64,000 nucleotides of DNA. Origin: Coprinellus micaceus (lineage: Eukaryota; Basidiomycota; Agaricomycetes; Agaricales; Psathyrellaceae). How positions within the stretch are numbered: position 1 is the stretch's first letter; every line of letters starts with the position of its first letter. The position numbers were made by a program, and so were the translations under genes. The DNA is taken from positions 2,728,001 through 2,792,000 of the forward strand of contig OX596343.1 in the NCBI GenBank assembly GCA_951394405.1. Direction: 5' to 3'. The notes below the pieces were generated by a model, which had not been told where the DNA came from, did no database searches, and worked only from the letters and a program-made list of their open reading frames with translations. Positions 21,778 through 32,746 of this stretch are shown here, piece by piece.

Positions 21778-23227
21778 TGGGTAGGTCGGCGATCAGAAGG
21801 GCTTCTACAGTAGGTTTTAGGCGTACACCAGAACTGACACAACGGTGAACGGGCATCTAACCTGGAGGTCTCCCAAGACATTGACGGAGTCACGGAGAAA
21901 ACCACATCTCTCTCAGTCGGCTGTCGTGGGAATCACTTCTCGAGGAGATAGGCGCGCCATGCATGGAGAGGCTGGGTCGATTTCGCCAGAGATGGTCAAA
22001 TTAATGAATCACGAGAAGCTCATATCCTGAAGCAGAGCCGGGAGAAGATTCATGAGCCGGGAAGGAAGGAATGACGGGTGAACATGTGGCGACCCCAGCA
22101 GCATCTCGGTCGCTGACGCAGAGGTTAGTACGCAGAGTTCGAGCGCCGACTTGTTTGACGATGCGCACGGTGGGGTAGTCCAGACTGGACATACTCAGGA
22201 GCGTTGTCTGGTGAGACTGGATGGCTGGCTGAGCACCTCGGGATGGCGTCGAGTTCAAGTTGGCGTCGAACGCAAGGAGAGATATTGATCGTGCTACACC
22301 GCTGGCGTCTACATCGGGTAACGATGATAATCTAATCTAATCTACATATCATGATGCTGGGCAGTGCGCTGGGCGCCTATCGAAGGTGGTACCCGCAATC
22401 TGTGAGACAACCCAGAGTCGAGGCCAAATTTGAATGCAATAGATACGGAGGTCTCACACAGAGGAGGGCACATCTACACCTTGGCACTTTACTCTGGTCT
22501 TATATACTAGGGGTTGGTCGTCTGGTTGTGAGCTGGTGATGAACTGGGGTTTGCCCATACCACGGATATGGGCCGAGTATCCATTAATGAAATCAGATTA
22601 GAGGATATAAGTGTCTACATACTTACTAGCTATGAAACTTGATCATATTCGACATGTGGGAGAAGTCGAAGCTGGGAAGTCCAATCTTGGGAAGGAAGCC
22701 CACGCGCACAGCTTTGCAAGGGCTTTTCCGTATAAGCACTATTCTATTAGTCGGCAGTATATCGCAAAGCCATATGCGACCTATTCCACCTGGAAGACGA
22801 GAATGAAGTAAATCCCGAGTCCGAGTCAGCCGGAAGTTAGCAGGGTTCTTCCCGTAGGCTGATAAGGGTTCGGCATCAGAGACGCTCGACCTTAGAAACT
22901 TATACATACGTAACAACGGGCTCACATAAATGAAGGCAGTCATAGTTGGAAAGGTTGCCGTCGCCCATCCAATGGCTTCTGCACAAACGGATCGACATAG
23001 GAATAATATGAAGTACCCCATTCGGAGTGTGCAGTCATACCCGGATACCTGAGGCTTTCATGTTCCCTTCTCCTTATGCACTGCTGTGGTCCCCGACGGG
23101 GAGACCTCCATCGGGGTGACGATCCTTGGCCCACCAAGCTATAAAGCTCCGTCCCCACAGTCGAATAAGTGCGCCAGCCATTCGAGCCGTACAACCTCCA
23201 GGACGCGCTCCTTCTCCGCACACCCTC
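21778..23227. other. Spacer between lectin B and the second DUF6533-like gene
   Basis: Non-coding. It contains the duplicated block 22365-22570 and, at its right end, a TATA box (CTATAAAG, about 23138-23145) about 85 bp before ATG 23228. No other gene is supported. Confidence 0.5.
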
Positions 23228-25018
23228 ATGGCTCCTTATGAGAATTCACCTACTCCCTCAAGGGTCGTTATGATAGCGAGGCTTGCAAATGTAAGGCGGA
23301 ATCCTAGGGAAAGGCTTCGACCGCGTACTGACAACCAAGCTCCAGTCCATAGTAGGCACTGATTACTACTTTCACAGTTCCGCATTGACGGGGACTCGGG
23401 AGTAGCGTTTCGCTGGATTATCCTTGACGGTATGCGTATCCAATAAAGGTCCCGACCACGGTAGTCTCACGCATTCCTACTATCTAGCTCGTCGACTATA
23501 TACATACGTTTCCAGAAGAGGTGCGCCCTTTCCATCTTGAGCGGCGCTGCTATGGATCACACAGTGTATTTTAGGTACGCCTCACTTGGTCGACCAGGTT
23601 GAGCGCACCGAAGGTCGTTTTTCTCGCCGTTCGTTATGGAAATTTTCTACTCGCAGCTACGGAATGCCTCTGTCAGTGGCAACTCGCCCTCATCTCGATT
23701 AAAATAGCAACTGACTCCCTCTTCAGACACACTCGGCCACACGTTCTCCTCAAAGGACTGCCAAGGCCTTCTCGCCGTGCTTGTAGGTGAGAACGCGACC
23801 TTTACCTACAGTTGGGTACATCTTTTGACCGCCAAAAGTCATTGAGGTTGCGCTAACCCTCCTGGGTGAAGGTAGGTGCCGGGTATGAGCGCTGTCCCCG
23901 TTTCGAGAATTCATTTTTTGTCTGACAACACGCAGGGGTTATGTACGTCAGAGTCCTCGCGTTCTCTGGGAATGATCGGAGGGCACTATACCTTCTCGTG
24001 TCGGTCTACATGGTGAGAAGAAGAGACACCAACGAAATCCCGCGGCGCTTCTGACGACTACCCTCTATACCAGGCAACATGGGTTGTGGCCTTGGGCTTC
24101 CTGGTCAAGTTCCTGCAATCCTCAGTCGGTTAGCCAACCTTATCGCTAGAGGTGATGACCGTTCGCTAACTTGTTTGCCAATAGTGGCTGCAGTTGCCGT
24201 ACCTGGCGTTGGGTGCGCGATCATAGATAACCGCACCATGTATGTCACCCTTCTGCACATTTTGGTACTGGGCAGCACCACTTGTAAGTCCACCTCCCTC
24301 CCGCATAGCTACGTCCCACTCTACACTCACGGTCATTTGAACACTCTAGTCCTTGTAGTGATGCTCTTGGTGATATGGTTCCAGCGCTACAAGATAACGG
24401 GTGTATCCATCTGGGGCCAGGGATGTTGCCTCCTACACCAGGTTTACCGTGCGGGCCTGTGGTACTTCTTAGCACTATTGGGTATGTCCGTTTCGACACG
24501 GCGTGCTGGTAGATTGCTAACTCGGTATTTCCAGTGTTGAACATCGCAAATATTGTTGTTAATCTGCTTGGGGTAAGGATATTCGATTTCTGCCATTGTT
24601 TCTCTAAGAAAGGTTCACTAATGTGGCTTTTCCCTGGCGGTATAAGTTTCGCTACATGCTTCTAAGGTATTCCTTTACGATCGTACGGACACCTTTCAGG
24701 CAAATAGCTAACTGATCATCTAGGCTCCAAGTACACCTTCACGGAATGCTCGTAACGAGGATCGTCCTCCAGCTAAGGCGGTATGCAGAGAGGAACCAAA
24801 CCATCCTCCTCGGCGCAAACATACTTTCGGCGGAGGATGAGGCGGCGATGGCAGGATTCGCGAGGGCAAAGCGTCGGGAATCGAACCTGGAACCCATTCG
24901 GTTCGCTCCCGCCCCACTGTCGCAAAATGTCGGAACAAGCACGTCGCGCCAACTAACAGGCTTAGCTTCGGAAAACTCCAAAGATATTGGTTTGGACATT
25001 CATGAGGAGGCGAGATGA
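23228..25018 (+). CDS. DUF6533-like multi-pass membrane protein (copy 2)
   Basis: Thirteen exons: 23228-23290, 23406-23429, 23488-23520, 23575-23671, 23727-23786, 23839-23871, 23936-24012, 24074-24128, 24185-24283, 24350-24481, 24535-24572, 24647-24666 and 24724-25018. They give 341 residues. The conserved order matches copy 1: RFAGLSLT, LVDYIHTFPEE, VRLTWSTRLSAPK, AVRYGNFLLA, TLLGEGVMYVRVLAFSG, ATWVVALGFLVKFLQ, LLHILVLGS, LVVMLLVIWFQ, GLWYFLALLGLLNIAN and LQVHLHGMLVTRIVLQLRR. About seven hydrophobic segments are separated by short loops, and a 75-residue polar tail ends DIGLDIHEEAR. Intron 1 (115 nt) is the least certain junction. A TATA box lies at about 23138. Function of the family is unknown; a receptor-like or sensor role is only a guess from topology. 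Confidence 0.85.
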
Positions 25019-27212
25019 TGATTACGACGAGGATGACCACAACAGCGACAGGGAAAATGGAAGGAGGTACAGTATACGGCTGGTTGCATGGGTGTTGGGT
25101 ATCCCGATCCTGTATTTATGCATGAGTCGCCTTTCAAATCAACACGAGTGTCGTAACAAGCTCGTGCCGTTCACGGGGGAGTAAAGGGAAAGACCAGCAT
25201 TGAGCAGGGGCACTGAGGTAGCATAGGAGATTTGTAGTGACCCACGCCGACAGGGTGTGATATATCGTACCAAAATGGGGTCTATCAAGTGCGGTGTGTG
25301 GCTGGGAACCGCGTTCAAGATATGATCAGTAGCCTCCAGGCATACACTTTACCAACACCAACTCCAAATCCCGGTCCACCGTGCGCCTGTGAATCACGCG
25401 CCATGTGTACTCAGGATGACAATTCCCAGACGTAGAGTCCGGTCCAAGCCGGCCCCCGGCTCCAAGGGCGAGTGAACCGAGCCGAGGATCGAAAATCGCC
25501 TGTTTTCCAGAAAAGAACCTAACTCGGGATTAACCCTTTCGATGAGAGCAACACCCGTCTTAAGCTGCCCAGGCTCCAGGTGTCAACACGACCCCTCCCA
25601 GATTCAAGGAGCAGAATCTGAGAAATGTACGCGAATTTCGGACGGATGTTAGACGCCCACTACCGCGAAGTTCGAACAGAGAGCACCTGCTGCGACTCAT
25701 CCGTCATCCTCCCAGTAAACGCGAGAGAATCAACGCGAGAGAATATATCCCCGACGTCAACACTTCATCACGACCTGCGGGAACACGGCCGTCAGTACAA
25801 GAGAAGAAGGCCTAAATGGTGTATCCGACCTTTGACTAGCCCCCAGCGCCAGAGCGTCGACTTCGCCCGTAAGGACGTACATACTGATACATACGCAGCA
25901 GAACCGGAACCGAACGCAGTCGCCAGGCGCCTATACGCACACCGAATCCAACTCTCCATGGGCTATACACACGCCGAACCCAACCCCTCCGCGGACAGGA
26001 ACCGAACTGGCCCACGGGGGAGAAGTACAGCGACGAACAGCGAGTGCGTGAGAGGAGTGCAGGCGAGACGGGCGGAAGGGTTGAAGGGAGTGAGGTCAGT
26101 GTCGAGTCAGGCGGAGAGGAAACGGAGACGAAAGGGGGGCGAAACAGAGAGGAATCAAATATGACAGCGAGAGGGAAGAACCGAAAGAAGCAAAACGAAC
26201 AGAACAGAGAGGATCACAATCCCAGCCGAACCGACACACGTCGCGTCCCATTCACGGATCAGGGGCACACGATAGCAACCGCGCTGTGTAGACGGGGTAG
26301 CGTCGACGCGCATTCGCAGGTTTCGGGGTATGCACAGCAGGGTACGTATACAAAGATGCAGATGCAAATATGCATAAGGGAACGATGATGACAGGCGAAA
26401 GCAATGGAAAAACGAATGCAAAGAAAAAAACGAACGCAAAGAAGAAACGAACGAACGAACGAACGTAATCGAGACTACGAGCTCGACATTAATAGAACGG
26501 GGCGAAGGCGAAATCGAAATGGGGGTCGGTACCACAAGACGACCGGGGAAAAAGACAGCGCGACGGCGTCGAAACGTTCAATCGTATGGCACCCGAAGGC
26601 GGCCGGACGTCGGGTGTATAACTGGCCAACGTCCGCTCGAGGTGCAGAGGAGGGTCCTGCGAGGCGCGTACCCCTCGCTGAGGCGCGATGCTTGGAGCGG
26701 TAGGTAGGACGGCTGGGGTTGCGGACACGCGGGTGGCGAAAGGGGAGATGGACGGTCACAAGGCAAGACAAGGACAAGGCACCAAGCATCGTAAGTAGCG
26801 CTTGGCACCACGCCGGGGATCCCAAGTGTTTGGAGGAACCAAGGAGGCTTGGTGCCCGGTATGTTCGAGATTTGAATTTGACGATGTGGACTGGGTTCCG
26901 GGGTGTCGGCGGATGGGCTCGGAGCCTGGAGGGACGAAAGCTCGAGAGCGGGGGAGGTGTCTGCGTAGTATGGGGCGAAGATGAGCGCTGAGAGGAGGTA
27001 GGAATGGTGGGTCGGAGTTCGAAGTGCGTAACGATGCTTGATGTGGCGAGCGGATGGATGACGTGACTCAGATAAGGAGGTGTCTGCGGAATAGAGAGCG
27101 AGGATTTGTCTTGAGGATGGGAGAGAATGGGAGGGAGGAGACGTACCGAGAGCGCTAGGGTCTGGAGGAACATCCAGGACGATTCGGACGCCTGGAGGGG
27201 ATATGGATATGC
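25019..27212. other. Gene-poor stretch
   Basis: A plus-strand frame of 179 codons (25625-26164) is rich in Arg, Glu and Ser and resembles no family. An ACGA microsatellite sits at about 26448-26467. Purine-rich plus-strand tracts (AGAGAGGAAACGGAGACG type) around 26090-26470 explain most of the long frames. No supported gene. Confidence 0.4.
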
Positions 27213-27809
27213 TTAGATCTCGTCCCTGGACCGAGTAGCCGTCTCGAATGAGGGAATGACCGTGGGCCTCGTCTTCTCCCCTCCCATCCGTGCCTGCGCA
27301 ATCGGCACCGCGTTCTCTTTCGCAAGTCTAAGTGAAGACCCTCGTCAACATCACTTTTCCTTGGTCCACCTGCTACATAGGTAGCCCACTCACCTCCCTG
27401 CAGCTCTCTCAGCCCACACCCTCCTCCCCACCGCCTTCTTCCTCTCCCACATCCCCAGCCTCGCGCTAAACGCCAGCCACACCAGCACCACACACAGTCC
27501 CACTAGGGCTAACCGCTTCCAGAGCGACGGCGGGGGCGGGTTGAAGCGCGCGTCGGAGTATGTGAGGTGGTGCAGGGAGAGCCGGTGCGCTTCGTCTTTC
27601 TCGTTCCAGGGCCGTGTGGGGACGCGCCGGGAGACGGCTTCGTGGGGTGTTTCGGGTTGGTCTTCTGCTTGGGAGGAAGGTGGCGGGAGGGAAGAGGAGC
27701 TGGGAGCTGGGGGCGATGAGGGAGGAGAGGGAGATGGGGAGCGGGAGGATGAGGAGGAGGAGTGTACGGCGGAAGACGGGCCTTCGGGGCGGGAGTTGCG
27801 GCGGGGCAT
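27213..27809 (-). CDS. Small single-pass membrane protein
   Basis: Exons 27394-27809 and 27213-27327 are joined by a 66-nt intron (GTGAGT..TTAG, phase 2), giving 176 residues. The start MPRRNSRPEG was preferred; an in-frame ATG at 27863 would add 18 residues. Residues 10-60 are a Ser/Pro low-complexity stretch, then RPWNEKDEAHRLSLHHLTY. One membrane segment of about 18 residues (ALVGLCVVLVWLAFSARL) lies near residue 110. A basic flank WERKKAVGRRVW follows, then a short tail ending ETATRSRDEI. This looks like a protein with a cytosolic N-terminus anchored in an internal membrane. I do not recognise the family. Confidence 0.6.
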
Positions 27810-29179
27810 CGTTGGTGTGTTTGCGGATACGGGAACCAGGGGTATCGATCGTGTATCGACCAAGATTGCTTGATGCTCAAGCGGCTAGGTCTTCTTCTCA
27901 AAAGATGCGTTGGAGATGGAGAGAGAATTCTCTAGAGCACACAGGAGGGAAGGATGAGAAGACGGAGATGGATGAAGCAGGAAGGAACGAACGATGAGGT
28001 CACCTCGCGATCCACGCGTGGCCCTTCCTGATCGGGGGCAGTACGGAGGACGCCGAAGCTTTCCGGCGGAGATCAAACCTTGTTGGACAGGGGCTTGCAA
28101 TGGCGAGGACAGCTTGCTTCCGTTCTCTCATCTCATCTGTCCTCACTAGGCTCTCTACACCCGGACTCCGTCTCAGCTCGGGCTTCCATCCCTCGGCGTT
28201 AAACTTCATGTAGAGCTTGGTCATGCGAGCATCTCGACTCGGTGGGCTTGTTAGCCCAGGCGTCGTCGGATCGCCTCGCTTCAATCGTAGATCTTTGGGG
28301 TTTAGCGCCCATCGATCGGTCCGTGCACTGAACTGGATGGTCCCTGATTGGACCCTATCTCGAGTCTTCGATCTCGAAGGAGGTTAGGCGACACCACTTG
28401 CCTGCTGTGGTGCTATGCTTCTAGATCTCTTCCTGTCTTGCTTCTAGGCCTCTTCCTCGACGCTTCTCACCCCATCCCAGCCTGGTCATGTCCTTGTTCT
28501 TATTCTCCCAACCACTCGCATACCCGGGTATGCTACGCTCCTTCGACCGGATGAAGAGGGGGACTAGGCCACTGCATTACATCGCTGGGGAAGGACCCTG
28601 GAATTGAGGGTCTGGCTACACCACCACACCACTCCTTCACAACCATCCCACACCCCCTCCCCGACGAAGGCGATGGTTGTACTGCTTGAATCAGTGCGCA
28701 CGACCCTCGAAAAACGGATTCGGGTCCTTTCCTCAACGGCCGTGCGCACCGATGCAAGAGGGATACACCATTTCATTCGACAGGGGATTCGCCTGGATTC
28801 ACGAACTGAGTACAACTGTCCGTACGTCATACTATGTATCGTACCACCATATCACTAACGGTACACAATCCCATTTCCCTATTACTAACTATACTCTATC
28901 CCCATTTCCATATTAGCCAGGCCCTTCAACCTCGTATCCGATCGAGAGATGGGGGGAGAAAGCGACTCGGCGAGAATATCCTCGTGGCCGGCTACGTACG
29001 CCCACCCGGCTCAGGCAGAACACGACTGACTCTAGACCTCCACCGCGAAGTTTGAACACTCGAACACTTACCCTGGCCCACAAACTTCATAATGGTCAAC
29101 TCGACCTGTCGCATCGAGCACAGTCCTTCTTGGGTCCTCGATCTCGACCTGTCCTGTAACCAGATGGTTTTTTTTAAAC
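27810..29179. other. Spacer with one weak open frame
   Basis: Contains the minus-strand frame 28000-28284 (listed separately). A 9-bp inverted pair GTGCGCACG/CGTGCGCAC lies at about 28697-28748. Nothing else can be supported. Confidence 0.4.
28000..28284 (-). CDS. Possible 94-residue protein or exon
   Basis: An intronless frame from ATG 28284 (MKRGDPTTPGLTSPPSRDAR) to 28000. The amphipathic region LYMKFNAEGWKPELRRSPG has protein-like composition and charge. There is no recognised family and no splice extension. It could be an exon of an undetected gene or chance. Confidence 0.25.
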   Translation of the reverse strand: MKRGDPTTPGLTSPPSRDARMTKLYMKFNAEGWKPELRRSPGVESLVRTDEMRERKQAVLAIASPCPTRFDLRRKASASSVLPPIRKGHAWIAR

Positions 29180-29456
29180 ATTGCCTCATTAGATGCTTCG
29201 ACCGGTTAAATTAGGGCGATGTTTAGACATGAACCCAGTTCATTACTGGCGATTTGAATGCTCGAATTAGACTACTACACTCACCTTGAATAGGCTAATG
29301 GGCTTGGACTAGACGAGGGGGCACGGGATGGGTCTAGACATCGCCCGGTTTAAACCGTAGCGTGTCTAAACAGGTTGTCCGGACATTTAAATTTAAACTC
29401 TAGATATAAATATATGAAACACATACAGGACCGGGGTATCTACTACGAAGAGGCGC

Positions 29457-29491
29457 CCGGTCTAAACACACGGCCGGGGTGTTTAGACCGG
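29457..29491. repeat. Inverted repeat, 13-bp arms
   Basis: CCGGTCTAAACAC (29457-29469) and GTGTTTAGACCGG (29479-29491) are perfect complements separated by 9 nt. Confidence 0.95.
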
Positions 29492-29811
29492 AGTCTGAAT
29501 TTTACCAGATTGCCGCAGGCGGCCTCTGACATCTGCCAGAGGCGCCTTTGGCGACGGCGCAACGTCCAAGTCCCCTCTCCCCTCATGGCCAGTGAGGGAA
29601 GGAAGGGAAAGGATGGCGATCAGCCTCCCTGATGTCGCCGGGTTTATATACGCTGGCAGATTTGGCCATGTTTACGCGCTGCTTGGCTCGCGCCGGCACG
29701 TGCTCGGCTTTGTTGATTGCGCCAAACAAGCGCGTATGTATATAAGCCGGGACTTCATCAAAAATCCCACAACTCTTTTCTTCCTTTCCCCACCACTATC
29801 TAGGTGCTGCG

Positions 29812-29869
29812 GACGCCTCCTTGACCCCGTCGTCACTTGCCAGAGTGACGACGGGGTCAAGGAGGCGTC
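29812..29869. repeat. Perfect inverted repeat, 26-bp arms, 6-nt loop
   Basis: The left arm 29812-29837 begins GACGCCTCCTTGACCCCGTC. The right arm 29844-29869 is its exact reverse complement. The loop is TGCCAG. It has no downstream T-run of a terminator type. Confidence 0.97.
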
Positions 29870-29884
29870 TATCAGCTCCAGATC

Positions 29885-29920
29885 GGTGTTTAAACACCCC
29901 ATCATGGGTGTTTAAACACC
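29885..29920. repeat. Inverted repeat, 15-bp arms, each arm itself palindromic
   Basis: GGTGTTTAAACACCC (29885-29899) pairs with GGGTGTTTAAACACC (29906-29920) across CATCAT. Each arm contains the 14-bp palindrome GGTGTTTAAACACC. Confidence 0.97.
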
Positions 29921-29965
29921 GCTCGGTCTAAACACCTCTCGCTGCGAGAGGTGTTTAGACCGAGC
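29921..29965. repeat. 45-bp palindrome, 22-bp arms around one base
   Basis: The left arm 29921-29942 begins GCTCGGTCTAAACACCTCTC. The right arm 29944-29965 is its exact reverse complement, with a single T between. It abuts the preceding inverted repeat directly. Confidence 0.97.
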
Positions 29966-30220
29966 TGTCTGGACCCAGAGGTTTAGACATTAGTGTCGAA
30001 GCTTGGCCTGTTTAAACACCCTATGTTTTACTTTCGTAGCCTTGTAATACATATTTTTATACGACTCTACCCTACTTCCGAACCCATTCGTAAAGAGAGC
30101 GCATCACCGAACACCCACCCCGCACAGGGACGGCGAGCCCTGTTTAAACAGAGGGGTATTTAGACCGGTCAAAGCATCCAATGCTCAAATGTTTAAACAA
30201 AGACCATCGGGCTTCTTAAA

Positions 30221-32746
30221 CAAGCTCCGTTGATCTGTCTACTACTGCCCTATCCTTTGAGCTGGGGTATGTCGTAATAACGAGAGTATGATTTGAACAG
30301 GGATAGATACGTAGTGATAACAAGCGTACGTTTTCGCTCCGCTTCTCCCATCCCTTTCTTCCTCGCGTGAATCTGCCTGCCTGACTCACAGCCTCACCTC
30401 TTCCGACGTTTGGATGTCCTCTGCACTCCGAACGGTGGCTTCACCGGCACGCTCTGATGGAGTACGAATTTTTGTATTCCCTCCCAGCTCCAAGCTCAGA
30501 GCTCGGATACCCCGTATCTGATAACCGACAACGTCTGCAGAGCGATAGACTGATCACCCAAACACTGGAATGGTACGCCAAACCCTATCTATCACTCCAC
30601 ACCTGCCTTCTAACGAAGACTTCCTTCGAGTCTCCATGCCCTCAAGCAACTTCCGTTGCGTTCCCCGTCGTCGCCTCTAACCGAACCCTGCCAGAGCTTA
30701 ACTCTCACCCCTCGAGTTCAAGTCCGCTTTACGCCTGGTGCTAGTATGTTCTTTGTGCCTGATGCTGGAGCGTTGACTAGGCCAGGACAACGGGAACGAT
30801 GGTGGAAGGGGGAAACGAGCTCTGTTGATCTGTATACCACGGCTCAGTGCACTGTCACAGCTCGGTATCTATGCTTGCTATCTAATCGAGTTTCCTATCT
30901 ACAGTCCTTATGGCATCTAATCGTCCGCCGGCGCCTATCTCATCTCCACTGCCACAACATCTCCTACGCTCGGCCCACATAGCTCCTTCGCCACCCGGAT
31001 GTTCTGGTGCTCTAATGTGCTCCATTTCCTGAGCCTGAGTTCGACTCTACCCCTGCTGGTGTAACATATCTACATATCTCCGGTCAAAGGTTTAGTCGAG
31101 GCCCGAACATTACCCTTGCTGCGGCGACTCACACCTGCTTTGGTTCTCGTTTGTGAAACACCTAGTCTCGAGACCCTATCCCATCATGATTCATGTTGTA
31201 TGCGCTCCCCCGACCTCTGCACGGGGTTCGTCCATCAACGGTGTTTTAACTTTTTGGTCGCCATTAACCCAGATTCGAGATAACGGAGATTGCTTTGGAG
31301 TTATTGTGCCTGGTTCTCCTGAACCGCGGGGCACGCACTGTGTGTACTGTCTTCACCTATCCCCACCAGACCTCGATCGATGCGGTTGTAGACCAGAGCC
31401 GTCGTTTGGGTCTTGATCGTGGTGGGTGGTTCCAGCCATTTTACTCTCGGGAGGCGCTGGCTAATCCTGTGCTCTCACCCTCATGGACGAAATGCGCTGT
31501 TAGAACCGGCGAGATGCTGTGGCCCATTGTACCAGCTCGTCGATCAGAACGTTTGATTGAGCTTGTACGAACCCGGGAGAAGCCCGAGCACTTCCTGCGT
31601 CTAATATGCTCCGACTACGCTGGGGAGCTGAACAGTCGTACCAGCGTGAATTTCGGTTTCAGTTTTACGACGAACAGCATGTCCGGGGAGGAAGTACTTC
31701 CCCGCACATGCTGTGTCTCTTCCCGCTCGTACTTGAGGTCTCGCTGGGCTCGCTGAAACAAGGGAAGCCGCATACGCACATAGGCGGTCGTAGTCACGTC
31801 CGCGGGCTGTGCGACATGCTTCCTCCAGCGTGCTCGTCGGGTCTGGTGCTTCTTTAGTAATATCATATCCTGGGGTGCACCATCAGAATCGCTTGGGTTC
31901 TCTGCCTTGGCATACCCAAACCCAATATTTTCAAGTGTCTCTGTAGGATGTTCGTCTTTTTTTTTAATCTATTCTTCGCACCCTTTCAGATAAGACAGTC
32001 CCTCTACGCGGGTGGAACCCGGAAACCACTGTTTTCCTTGCATTGGGGGTCTCCCGTTCTGCGCTGGTCTCCTATGTACTCGTAAAGTTCGATTACGCCC
32101 CGCATGGTTCGCACACTACCCAGACTTCTATTTCAACCCGTTAGGCTCATGGAACCTTGCACCGCCAAAGAAGGACAAGAATAAGAACCTTGTCACTTCG
32201 CTTCTTCTCTGCTCATCGGAGTCGAGCGTTTATGCGGAGAACGGAAGGGCTTGAATCAGTTGCATACGTCGAATGGCTGGTTGCTATTTACATTCGCCAC
32301 GAGCATCCTCCGACAGGCCACTGCCCGATGTCGGAAGTGTAGTTGTTTTAGCTCCCCGAGCTGCGCGTACTTAATTGGCGAATAAATACCACATAGTGCA
32401 GGTGTAGACAACGGCCATACATACTTCTAGCGCCGCCCTTCGACCGAGAATACACAACCGATGGAGACGGAGGCCCCTACTCACCTCCATAACAAAGGGG
32501 ATGAAGAAGGATCCCGTTGAGTGCCCTAAGCCTCTCACTTCTGCCCGACCCCCTGGGCTCTGGAAGGCATTTCCACCGCCGGCTCCTTGGTCACCGCGAC
32601 GAAACGACCTCGTATTGACATCACGGAGAAGAACTTGCAGATCGATGGTCAAATCAACTTCTCGGCCCATTTCGGAGAACGGGCTGACCGAATACATGAA
32701 ATAGCCCCCCAGGAAACCGTTCCAGGGCTCAATCTCGACTTCCGAC
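30221..32746. other. Gene-poor stretch
   Basis: Frames up to 153 codons (31295-31756 plus) lack family resemblance and splice support. An imperfect palindrome spans about 31675-31716, with outer arms ACAGCATGT/ACATGCTGT and inner GGGGA/TCCCC. I see no gene before the membrane-protein start at 32747. Confidence 0.4.

Larger units (their letters stand above)
29180..30220. repeat. Palindrome-rich block built on TTTAAAC/TCTAAAC
   Basis: The strings TTTAAAC, TCTAAAC and their complements GTTTAAA and GTTTAGA recur at least 15 times in about 1 kb (for example near 29221, 29349, 29371, 29460, 29480, 29887, 29912, 29926, 29952, 29981, 30010, 30143, 30158 and 30192). Several are arranged as long inverted repeats. 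Between them lie two TATATA-like patches (29643-29650 and 29737-29745). No coding frame is supported. The block looks like nested termini of a non-autonomous element or a regulatory/origin region. Confidence 0.75.

Noticed and set aside
24720..25040. 106-codon minus-strand frame
   Set aside because: Shadow of the last exon of the second DUF6533-like gene.
25625..26164. 179-codon plus-strand frame
   Set aside because: Arg/Glu/Ser-rich because of purine-rich DNA; no motif and no supporting splice sites.
29812..29869. Strong hairpin as a rho-independent terminator
   Set aside because: The genome is eukaryotic, there is no T-run after the stem, and no gene ends here.
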